Of a stretch of 64,000 bases of DNA, positions 41,769 to 50,076 are shown piece by piece. The DNA is from JAUVKT01 sp942491535 (lineage in GTDB: Bacteria > Bacteroidota > Bacteroidia > Bacteroidales > VadinHA17): positions 248,001 to 312,000 of the forward strand of contig CALOBV010000006.1 of NCBI GenBank assembly GCA_942491535.1, read 5' to 3'. A program made the position numbers and the translations under genes. The notes below the pieces were generated by a model. That model saw only the letters and a program-made list of their open reading frames with translations. It was not told the DNA's origin and did no database searches. How positions within the stretch are numbered: position 1 is the stretch's first letter; each line of letters begins with the position of its first letter.

Positions 41769-42649
41769 GATTGAGAAAAGTTCTGGCTTTTGTTTTGGAG
41801 TTGAGAATGCAATACTGATGGCAGAGGAAGCATTGAGATCAGGAGAAAGGGTTTATTCCCTGGGACAGATAGTACACAACGAAATTGAAGTTGAAAGGTT
41901 AAAAAACCTCGGACTTATTACCATCGACCATCAACAATTTCAAAAACTTAAAAACTGCAAGGTCCTTATCAGGGCTCATGGTGAGCCTCCTGATACTTAT
42001 ATTACGGCAAAAAAAAACGCAATAGAGATTATTGAAGCGACATGTCCAATAGTAAAAAAACTTCAAAGCAGAGTTGAGAAAGCATGGATAAAATCATCTA
42101 AGACCGAAGGACAGGTTGCAATATTCGGAAAGAGTGGGCATGCAGAGGTAAAGGGACTCCTTGGGCATGCCAATGGAGGGGCGCTTTTGTTAAGCAGCAC
42201 TGACGACCTGAACAGGATAAATTTTTCTCTTCCTCTTACACTATTCTCCCAAACTACCAGGAGCAAGGGTGATTATAATCAAATCATAGAGCAAATAAAA
42301 TTAAAGTATAATGAAGCGGGAAGTGATCCTGACAAAATGCTAAAAGTTAATAATACCATTTGCGGCCAGGTAGCAAACCGGGAACCTGCTCTTATTAAAT
42401 TTCGCCAGGAAGCATGATATTATTCTCTTTGTTAGTGGCACAAACAGTTCCAACGGAAGGATGCTCTTTGAGGTATGTAACAGGGTAAATAGCTCCAGTT
42501 ATTTTATTACATCATTTGACGAAATTAGCCCCGACTGGCTCAGTAATAAGAACTCTATTGGCCTATGTGGAGCTACATCCACACCCAGGTGGCTCATAAA
42601 AGAAATTCATGAAAAATTAAATAAATTAATATCCGATCAGGAAAATTAA
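41758..42649 (+). pseudogene. ispH: 4-hydroxy-3-methylbut-2-enyl diphosphate reductase, frameshifted in this sequence
   Basis: This is the last enzyme of the MEP isoprenoid pathway. The first frame (to 42417) has GFCFGVENAI and EATCPIVKKLQ, two of the three cysteine ligands of the [4Fe-4S] cluster. The second frame continues as HDIILFVSGTNSSNGRMLFE and holds the third (SIGLCGATSTPRWLI). Removing one G at 42412 (GAAGCATGAT) joins them into about 296 aa, the normal length. As this gene should be essential and no second copy is visible here, a sequencing or assembly error is more likely than true loss. Confidence 0.92.
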
Positions 42650-42667
42650 TACCCTCAATAATAATCT

Positions 42668-42675
42668 TACTTTTG
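42668..42675 (+). promoter_or_regulatory. -7 promoter element of pfkA
   Basis: TACTTTTG, full match to TAnnTTTG, about 31 bases before the ATG at 42707. Confidence 0.5.
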
Positions 42676-42706
42676 TGGGTGAAATAGCAGGACAAATTAT
42701 TTTAAT

Positions 42707-43684
42707 ATGACAAAATTCAAGAAAATTGGTGTTTTGACCTCTGGAGGAGATGCTCCAGGGATGAATGCTGCAATAAGAGCGGTTGTTAGGACAGCTATTT
42801 ATAAAAATCTCGAGGTTATAGGGATCAAAGAAGGCTACAAGGGTATGATAGAAAAGTCATTTGTTCCTCTATGGACCGATGATGTGAGCGATATAATACA
42901 GAGAGGTGGTACAATTTTAAAAACTGCCAGGTGCAAGGAGTTTATTACGGAGGAAGGCAGAAAGAAAGCCTATGACAACCTGAAAGAAGTCGGAATAGAT
43001 GGAGTAGTTGTGATTGGAGGGGACGGGACTTTTACCGGAGCAAGAATTTTTAACGAAGAGTACGACATTCCTTTTGTTGGTATACCTGGGACAATAGATA
43101 ACGATATTTACGGAACGGACTATACAATAGGATATGATACTGCTTTAAATACGGTTATTGAAGCTGTTGACAAAATCAGGGATACAGCCAGTGCACATAC
43201 CAGGATGTTTTTTGTTGAGGTTATGGGTGCTGAAGCAGGATTTATTGCCCTCAGAAGTGGTATAGCAACAGGCGCAGAAGCTATTATAATACCCGAAACA
43301 CATGAAGATGAAACTAAACTTGATGAGCTTATGCAGAGTGGCCGCAGGCAGTCGGCCAGTAACCTTGTAATTGTTGCCGAGGGTGATGAAGATGGAGGAG
43401 CATATAAACTAGCTGCAAAATATAAGAAGAAGTACCCCAACTATGATATTCGCATTACCGTGCTTGGGCATGTGCAAAGAGGTGGATCGCCCTCTGCTTT
43501 TGACAGGGTAACAGCATCGAGACTGGGTTTTGCTGCTGTTGAAGCTCTAACGGATGATCAAAAAAGTGTTATGGTTGGTATTCAGAATAATGATATATCG
43601 CTGATCCCGTTCAGGAAAGCTGTAAAGCTTCATAAAGATGTAAACAGAAGTCTACTTGAAATTAACGAGATTTTATCAACCTGA
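42707..43684 (+). CDS. pfkA: ATP-dependent 6-phosphofructokinase
   Basis: This 325-aa glycolytic enzyme has the ATP loop VLTSGGDAPGMNAAIRA, IGGDGTFTGA, GIPGTIDNDIYGTDYTIGYD with the catalytic Asp, FFVEVMGAEAGFIAL, and the fructose-6-phosphate site GHVQRGGSPSAFDR. The G after GGD in IGGDGTFTG fits an ATP-dependent rather than PPi-dependent type. It converges base to base with the hybrid kinase gene at 43685. Confidence 0.96.
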   Translation: MTKFKKIGVLTSGGDAPGMNAAIRAVVRTAIYKNLEVIGIKEGYKGMIEKSFVPLWTDDVSDIIQRGGTILKTARCKEFITEEGRKKAYDNLKEVGIDGVVVIGGDGTFTGARIFNEEYDIPFVGIPGTIDNDIYGTDYTIGYDTALNTVIEAVDKIRDTASAHTRMFFVEVMGAEAGFIALRSGIATGAEAIIIPETHEDETKLDELMQSGRRQSASNLVIVAEGDEDGGAYKLAAKYKKKYPNYDIRITVLGHVQRGGSPSAFDRVTASRLGFAAVEALTDDQKSVMVGIQNNDISLIPFRKAVKLHKDVNRSLLEINEILST

Positions 43685-46600
43685 TTATCTATCGAATATC
43701 TTGTTGACTATTGCAAGGAGTTCATCCTTAAGCACAGGTTTCTTCAGGTAATCATCACAACCTGACTCTATAGCTTTTTCCCTGTCGCCCGAAAGGGCTA
43801 ATGCAGTTAAGGCAATAACAGGCAAATCAGGTCTGATTTTTTTAATCCGCATTGTTGATTCGTATCCGTCAATTCCCGGCATTCTAATATCCATAAAGAC
43901 CATGCCAATCTCCGGGTTTTCTTTTACCATATCTATGGCTTTAATACCGTTCTCCGCATGTAAAACCCTTAGACCCTCGTTCTTAAGAACCTGCTCAACA
44001 AACAAGAAATTATATATCTCATCCTCCACAACCATTATCAATCTGTCATTAGAATCATCTACAATACTTTCCTCTTCTATATTTTCCTCTACAGTATTTT
44101 CAGATGGTTCTACCGGAATAGTGAAGAAAAATTTACTGCCCTTATTAGGACTTGACTCAAGCCATATCCTGCCTCCCAGTTTCTCTACATAAGCCTTACA
44201 AATAGACAGGCCAAGCCCCGTTCCTTCCTGAATTCGGGATAATCCAGGATCTGCCTGAACAAATCTATCAAAGACTCTGTTCTGAATATTCGCAGGAATA
44301 CCCATTCCTGTGTCTGCAATACAGAATTCGATAAACTTATCGCTTCTTAAACATGATAGTTGAATTCCACCATCATTTGTGAATTTTATGGCATTAGAGA
44401 TCAGGTTTACAAAAACCTGCCTCAGTTTTGTATGATCAGTTGTAAGTCTCCTGTCCTTCTCATCAAGAGTGCAATTCATTTTGAAATAGAGATTTTTTTC
44501 TTCAAGTCCGGGCTTATATTGCATCTCTATTTCACCCAGTAATTGTTTAATATCAAAGGAAGTCTCGTGAATTGTAATAAGACCAGATTCTATCTTAGAG
44601 ATATCAACAATATCATTTACAATATTCAGAAGCTGGATTGAACTACTCCTGATAATATTCATATACTCGTTGCGTTGTTGCACTGAAATACTATCATTTT
44701 CCAATAAGTCCAGAAAGCCAATAATACCATTCATTGGCGTTCTGATCTCATGCGACATATTTGCAAGGAATGCAGACTTCAGACGGTCGCCTTCTTCTGC
44801 CTTAATAAGAGCCTGTTTCAGTTGTTCTTCTATCCTGATCCTGTAATCGATATCAACATGTATCCCAACCATCCTCACTGGCTTATGGTCTTCGTCCCAT
44901 TCCCATACCTTTCCTGATGCCAGAATCCACTTCCATTGCTTTTCAGAGGTCAACATCCTTAATTCTGTCCTGTAATACTCAGTTTCACCAGCATAATGCT
45001 TCTCGAGCTCTTTTCCCACATTTTCAATGTCTTCAGGATGTATAAAATCAGCAAATGTTCTGAAGCAAAACTTTTTGTATTTTTTATTGAAGTAGGACCT
45101 TGTATAGCCCAGCATCTGGAACCAGTTATCATTTAATATAAGGTCATCAGTCTTTGGATTCCAGTCCCATAGACCATTACCTGTTCCATTAATTGCAGCA
45201 TCAAGGCTAAAAACATTGTTGCGCAGGTCTCTTTCCAGCTTTTTGATATGCGTAATATCAGTGGCCAGTCCAACCTGGGCATATACTTTACCTTCTTTAT
45301 CCCTGACAGGTATTTTTGTTATAAGAAAATCATATACTTTGGCGTCACTTAATCTTACCTCTTCCTCATAAGTTTGTTCTATACCCTGTTTTATCACAAT
45401 TTCATCAGTCAGCGCAGTATCAATATTCAACCTGACAGGCAGATCATTGCTGGTTTTGCCCAGCACTTCAGACTCTTTCAATCCAAGTTTTTCAGTAAAT
45501 GCCCTGTTTATCAACAGGTACTTTCCTGAATCATCTTTTACAAATAGTATTGATTCTATACTGGAGATTATTTTCTGCAGAAAGTCCCTGGTATCTTCAA
45601 CCTGTTTCGAAAGAATTTTTGCACTGTCAACATCCATTAAGATACCTACTATTCTTACGGCCCTGCCATTATCATCCCTTTTAATAGCTCTTCCACTGGC
45701 AAGTACCCACTTATAGATTCCATCTTTATCCCTGACCCGGTATTCGCACCTGTAGTGACTGGATTTACCCTCAACATGGTCATTGAAATTAATTCTTACT
45801 TTTACGTCATCATCAGGGTGAATAAGCCTGACCCACTTATCAATACTTATGGATTTATTCTCCGATTTAACGCCAACAAATTTTTCAAATCCTTTACCGA
45901 TAAGCACCATACTAGTTGATACATCGTAATCCCATATACCCAGCTCTGCTTCCTTAATGGCAAGATTAATACTTTGCTCAGATTTCTTTAATTCAGCTGC
46001 TGCTTTTATCTTATCAGATATATCCCTTACATTTGCCATGATGATTTGCTTCCCATGGTAAGTAACTTCTGAAATAGTTACTTCACTTGGAAATTCTTTA
46101 CCATCCTTCTTAACATGTATCCAGTTTGGAATCTCCAGCTTATCCCTGGGTACTCTTTCCGAGTATTTTAGAAATACATCAGTTGACCTGGTCCCATCCG
46201 GCTGAAATTCGGCTGAAAGGTCCGTAGGTTTTTTTCTTAATATCTCTGCTTGGCTCCTGTACCCAAACATCCTGAGAGTTTGATCATTACATAGCACTAT
46301 TTTTTGAGTATCCACATCAATCAGAATAAGAGCGTCCCTCGATGAATTAAAAAGGTTTTTATATTCTGCTTCATTTTCTGCCAGCTCAAGCCTGGAAAAT
46401 ACTCTCTCTATTTTCGAATCAACATTATCCCAGAGTATTGAGATAATATTTTTATCCAGTGCACTGTATACTTCCTGCTTATTAGACAGCCCAACCAGAT
46501 ACTTCAAATTACCACCGACATTCAAGGCAAGAAGAAGACCGTTCTTAAAGTCTGGGGCAAGATTTTCTCCATCGCTGTTGCTTAAGTCTCCTAACAATTC

Positions 46601-47278
46601 CGCTTTACCTGGTTTTATCCTATTTAGTATCCTTCTCCGGTGGGATAAATTTACATTATCAGGTAAAGACTCGTTTTGCAAAGAAATATCATTCTTAACC
46701 CATCTGATATCCCTCAATACCGAATCTTCCTCAGAAAAAGAACCAAAAAAGCCTATTTTGCTGCTTGTAAGTCGAACAGTCTCTTCGAGAGCCTTCAAAA
46801 TTATTGATTCAGGTTTGCCACTGGATTTTTCATTTAATATCCTGAGAGATACCTCCCTGGCCATTGATACCATTACTTCCCTGTTAACTTCTTTTGCCAG
46901 AATAAAATATGCTTCCTGATTATCCCAAACTCCCCTGTGAAAAGTAATTTCGGCAGGTATTAATCCTCCCGTTTTTGTCAACAGCGAATATGACCATGAG
47001 CCCTTGCCCGTTTCTCTGATTTTGTAAAATTTTTGTGTAATCTCATCATGCGCTTCCTCCGGGAAGATGACATTGGCATCCCTGCCTTTCAATTCCTTCA
47101 AATTATATCCAAGCCTTCTTAATCCGGTCTTGTTAACCTCGATAAAAATACCATCAAGATCAACCACGCCAAGCATATGATCGATTGTATTAAAAAATGT
47201 TCTTAAATTGGTAACCGCTTGATCTAACATGCTGTCAGCATGGTTATCTGACTTATTTTTACTCTCTTTGGCAGTCAC
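43685..47278 (-). CDS. Hybrid sensor histidine kinase with five PAS domains
   Basis: This 1197-aa protein has no membrane helix and is probably cytoplasmic. The order is PAS (about 25-135), a GAF-like region (about 150-300), and four more PAS domains (about 305-425, 435-560, 565-680, 690-815; note LGIWDYDVS and NGLWDWNPKTDD repeats with PAC motifs). A histidine-kinase core follows (FLANMSHEIRTPMNGI; NLISNAIKFTND; DTGMGIP; GTGLGLSI). A C-terminal receiver ends the protein (VFMDIRMPGIDG, KKPVLKDEL). The signal and output are unknown, with no DNA-binding partner adjacent. Confidence 0.93.
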   Translation of the reverse strand: MTAKESKNKSDNHADSMLDQAVTNLRTFFNTIDHMLGVVDLDGIFIEVNKTGLRRLGYNLKELKGRDANVIFPEEAHDEITQKFYKIRETGKGSWSYSLLTKTGGLIPAEITFHRGVWDNQEAYFILAKEVNREVMVSMAREVSLRILNEKSSGKPESIILKALEETVRLTSSKIGFFGSFSEEDSVLRDIRWVKNDISLQNESLPDNVNLSHRRRILNRIKPGKAELLGDLSNSDGENLAPDFKNGLLLALNVGGNLKYLVGLSNKQEVYSALDKNIISILWDNVDSKIERVFSRLELAENEAEYKNLFNSSRDALILIDVDTQKIVLCNDQTLRMFGYRSQAEILRKKPTDLSAEFQPDGTRSTDVFLKYSERVPRDKLEIPNWIHVKKDGKEFPSEVTISEVTYHGKQIIMANVRDISDKIKAAAELKKSEQSINLAIKEAELGIWDYDVSTSMVLIGKGFEKFVGVKSENKSISIDKWVRLIHPDDDVKVRINFNDHVEGKSSHYRCEYRVRDKDGIYKWVLASGRAIKRDDNGRAVRIVGILMDVDSAKILSKQVEDTRDFLQKIISSIESILFVKDDSGKYLLINRAFTEKLGLKESEVLGKTSNDLPVRLNIDTALTDEIVIKQGIEQTYEEEVRLSDAKVYDFLITKIPVRDKEGKVYAQVGLATDITHIKKLERDLRNNVFSLDAAINGTGNGLWDWNPKTDDLILNDNWFQMLGYTRSYFNKKYKKFCFRTFADFIHPEDIENVGKELEKHYAGETEYYRTELRMLTSEKQWKWILASGKVWEWDEDHKPVRMVGIHVDIDYRIRIEEQLKQALIKAEEGDRLKSAFLANMSHEIRTPMNGIIGFLDLLENDSISVQQRNEYMNIIRSSSIQLLNIVNDIVDISKIESGLITIHETSFDIKQLLGEIEMQYKPGLEEKNLYFKMNCTLDEKDRRLTTDHTKLRQVFVNLISNAIKFTNDGGIQLSCLRSDKFIEFCIADTGMGIPANIQNRVFDRFVQADPGLSRIQEGTGLGLSICKAYVEKLGGRIWLESSPNKGSKFFFTIPVEPSENTVEENIEEESIVDDSNDRLIMVVEDEIYNFLFVEQVLKNEGLRVLHAENGIKAIDMVKENPEIGMVFMDIRMPGIDGYESTMRIKKIRPDLPVIALTALALSGDREKAIESGCDDYLKKPVLKDELLAIVNKIFDR

Positions 47279-47349
47279 ATTCTGATGTATTTGTAAGAAT
47301 CAAATCTATTAAATATATATTATAAAAATAGCTTTAGATACCTGTTATA

Positions 47350-47357
47350 CAAAAGTA
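47350..47357 (-). promoter_or_regulatory. -7 promoter element of the hybrid kinase gene
   Basis: TACTTTTG on the minus strand, full match to TAnnTTTG. The predicted leader is about 65 bases. Confidence 0.45.
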
Positions 47358-47398
47358 AAGTTCAGAATTATTAGTTCTACAGTCAATATTCCTTAACA

Positions 47399-47427
47399 TT
47401 GCCTGAGAATTTATATTTTTACCTTTA
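47399..47427 (+). promoter_or_regulatory. Promoter of the glycosyltransferase gene
   Basis: TTG at 47399-47401 as -33, an 18-base spacer, and TACCTTTA at 47420-47427 (7 of 8 to TAnnTTTG). Because the apparent upstream TTG start codon is part of this promoter, the real start must lie downstream. Confidence 0.5.
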
Positions 47428-47452
47428 CAAATATCAACTGAAGATTCCAAAA

Positions 47453-48586
47453 TTGGCTACAATCAAAATAATTGGACCTGCTTACCCTTACAGAGGTGGA
47501 ATAGCTGCTTTTAATGAGAGGCTTGCAATAGAATATCAAAGACTTGGACACAGGGTAGAGATTGAGACATTTAAGCTTCAATACCCCGGGTTCCTTTTCC
47601 CGGGTAAAACACAGTATGCAGAAGGAGAGCCACCTTCAGGTTTGAAAATAAAACAAACAATAAACTCCATATCTCCTTTTAACTGGATCAGAGTCGGGAG
47701 AAAAATAAAAAAAGAAAATAACGATATTGTAATATTTAAGTTTTGGTTGCCTCTTATGGGGCCATGCTTTGGAACCATAGCCCGAATAATAAAAAAGAAT
47801 AAGCATTCAAAAGTGATTTCTGTTCTGGATAATATTATTCCGCATGAAAAAAGGCCGGGAGATAAACTGCTAACCGCTTATTTTGTGAAATCACAATCTG
47901 GTTTCATTGCAATGTCAGATGCAGTTATGTCTGAGCTCTGGACCTTCGACACTATAGCCCCGCGTCTATATTCTCCTCATCCGGTTTATGATAACTACGG
48001 TGAAATTATTGGCAGGCCTGAAGCAATAAGCAGGCTCGGACTGGACCCGGATTTCAGGTACATACTATTTTTCGGGCTTATACGTGATTACAAGGGTCTT
48101 GACCTTCTTATTGAGGCATTTTCAGATATAAGATTCCGAAACAGAAAAATTAAAGTGCTTGTTGCGGGGGAGTTTTATACAGATCCCGAAAAAATATTCA
48201 AGCTAATTGATGAAAAAGGAATTGGAGATGAAGTTATCATTAAGTCAGAATTTATTCCCGACAAGGAAGTTGCCAGCTGGTTCTGTGCTTCCGACCTTGT
48301 TGTACAACCATATAAATCTGCAACACAGAGTGGTATTACCCAGATTGGCTATAACTTCTTAAAACCAATGCTTGTCACAAATGTCGGAGGTTTACCGGAA
48401 ATAATAACCCATAATAAAAGCGGTTATGTTGTTAACCCTGAACCGACTGCAATTGCAGACGCAATTGATGATTTCTATACAAATAAAAGGGAGAAGGATC
48501 TGATTAAAGGAGTAATTTCCGACAAAAAAAAGTTCGGCTGGGATAAAATGATCGACAGCATTACAAAAATACTAGAACAAATATAA
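47453..48586 (+). CDS. Family 4-type glycosyltransferase
   Basis: About 377 aa from the TTG at 47453 (MATIKIIGPAYPYRGGIAAF), chosen because the N-terminal GT-B strand begins there and the longer frame runs into the promoter. The C-terminal GT-B domain has LGLDPDFRYILFFGLIRDYKG, VLVAGEFYTD, PYKSATQSGITQIGY and VGGLPEIITHNKSGYVV. It probably adds a sugar in envelope polysaccharide or glycolipid synthesis. Donor and acceptor are unknown. It converges with a GT9 gene ten bases later. Confidence 0.88.
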   Translation: MATIKIIGPAYPYRGGIAAFNERLAIEYQRLGHRVEIETFKLQYPGFLFPGKTQYAEGEPPSGLKIKQTINSISPFNWIRVGRKIKKENNDIVIFKFWLPLMGPCFGTIARIIKKNKHSKVISVLDNIIPHEKRPGDKLLTAYFVKSQSGFIAMSDAVMSELWTFDTIAPRLYSPHPVYDNYGEIIGRPEAISRLGLDPDFRYILFFGLIRDYKGLDLLIEAFSDIRFRNRKIKVLVAGEFYTDPEKIFKLIDEKGIGDEVIIKSEFIPDKEVASWFCASDLVVQPYKSATQSGITQIGYNFLKPMLVTNVGGLPEIITHNKSGYVVNPEPTAIADAIDDFYTNKREKDLIKGVISDKKKFGWDKMIDSITKILEQI

Positions 48587-48596
48587 TCTCGCCCTG

Positions 48597-49640
48597 CTAT
48601 AGTACTTGCATCTTTCTAAGTTCATCCAATATCATTTGTGGCCTGATATAGTAGAGGCATTTAAATTTATTTTCTTTTAGCCTGCAATCACCCTTTCCAT
48701 ATATTGTGCATGGTCGGCACTCGATTTCTTCCAGTGGAATCTGAATTATAGAATGGGACTGGCTTCCTATGGGTCCGAAGCCGATTCCGGGATGAGTGCC
48801 TCCCCACAGGGAAATAGTTTTAATTCCCGAAACTGCAGCCATATGTAGGTTGGAAGAATCCATGCTGATCATCACATCCATCATCGACATAGTTGCAAGC
48901 TCCTGCCTGATAGTTAATTCACCTGCAAGAACTGTGGTGTTATCAAGTCCGGCTGCAAGATCAGACAAACTTTCTTTCTCATTCTTCCCTCCCAGGAGGA
49001 AAGTATGCACTTTACCTGTTTGAGCCAGGTCTGAAAGCAGAACCTTCATTAAGCTGATCGGCCACTGTTTAGTAAGATGCTTTGCAAATGGTGCAACTAC
49101 AATTAATTTTTTATTTTGGAACTCAGGGCCCGACAGGTAATTATTTGCAAAAGCTCTTTCCTTATCGGAGATAACAAAAGCCGTCATAAGTGGATTCCCC
49201 GTCTTAATTCCGGCAATATCAAAAACTCTACGGTATCTTTCAGTAGTATGAATCAGATCATCTTGCTCAGGTTTACGAATAAACCTTTTCTTTGCCTTTC
49301 TGCCCTTATCTATTGTAAACACTTTTCTGCCAGATATCCTGTAAATAACAGATAGTATCCTCGAGCGGATCACATTATGGAGATCCAGAACCAGATCAAT
49401 CTTTTCATTAGATTCAATAGCGTGGTATAATCTGAATAAGCCCATCAATCCTTTATGGGCACCAGAAGTGTCGGCACTGATAACCACAACATTCTGAATC
49501 CCCAGGAAGAAATCTCGAAAGAGGGGTTTTGTTAGCACAATTACCCTGTTATATCTGGCAACTTCCCTTACAATTGGAACCGTCAGAACGACATCTCCCA
49601 TTGCAGACAAACGCATTACCAGAATCGTCTGATGGGGCAT
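48597..49640 (-). CDS. Family 9 glycosyltransferase (heptosyltransferase-like)
   Basis: This 347-aa protein begins with the GT9 signature ILVMRLSAMGDVVLTVPIVRE. It continues with DLVLDLHNVIRSRILSVIY and VVAPFAKHLTKQWPISLMKV, then ISMDSSNLHMAAVSGIKTISLWGGTHPGIGF, the ADP-heptose-site region. In LPS biosynthesis such enzymes add core heptoses. Here the sugar is not certain. It is followed on the minus strand, upstream, by DUF6165 (6 bases), suggesting one transcription unit. Confidence 0.9.
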   Translation of the reverse strand: MPHQTILVMRLSAMGDVVLTVPIVREVARYNRVIVLTKPLFRDFFLGIQNVVVISADTSGAHKGLMGLFRLYHAIESNEKIDLVLDLHNVIRSRILSVIYRISGRKVFTIDKGRKAKKRFIRKPEQDDLIHTTERYRRVFDIAGIKTGNPLMTAFVISDKERAFANNYLSGPEFQNKKLIVVAPFAKHLTKQWPISLMKVLLSDLAQTGKVHTFLLGGKNEKESLSDLAAGLDNTTVLAGELTIRQELATMSMMDVMISMDSSNLHMAAVSGIKTISLWGGTHPGIGFGPIGSQSHSIIQIPLEEIECRPCTIYGKGDCRLKENKFKCLYYIRPQMILDELRKMQVL

Positions 49641-49646
49641 AATTAA

Positions 49647-50021
49647 TTATTTATAATCTTCGTAAGACTTTTCTTCTACAAGGTTGCTTCCGGTCAGTCT
49701 GTTTATTTCCTTTTTTATTTCAGATCTTTCATCGTTTGTAAAATAAACAGCCCTGGCGGTTTCAATAAATTTCTCATCAAACTGCCCGCCTTTTTCAAAC
49801 TCCCTTATCCTGTCTTCAATATCCCACAATTTACAATTTACTTCATAAAGCCCTTTATAAAGCTTATGGTCTTTTGAGATAATATCTTTAACAGCTTCAT
49901 CGAGAATGTCAAATTCCTTTTTCAGATTCCTGATCTTATCCTTATCCTTTATCCTTTCAAGTTTAATCTGGATTATTGTAAGCTTATCAACGATCTCCCC
50001 GTTTGAGACTTCAATTTTCAT
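49647..50021 (-). CDS. DUF6165-family protein
   Basis: This 124-aa soluble and highly charged protein is predicted to be mostly helical (DKLTIIQIKLERIKDKDKIRNL). The start VSNGEIVDKLTIIQIKL and the middle LWDIEDRIREFEKGGQFDE fit DUF6165, often found beside glycosyltransferases. It lies 6 bases before the GT9 gene. The function is unknown, and a coiled-coil partner of the transferase is possible. Confidence 0.8.
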   Translation of the reverse strand: MKIEVSNGEIVDKLTIIQIKLERIKDKDKIRNLKKEFDILDEAVKDIISKDHKLYKGLYEVNCKLWDIEDRIREFEKGGQFDEKFIETARAVYFTNDERSEIKKEINRLTGSNLVEEKSYEDYK

Positions 50022-50076
50022 TATCAGATATATAAGAATTAACTAACTAGCGACAAAATTAATATAATTGCCGACA

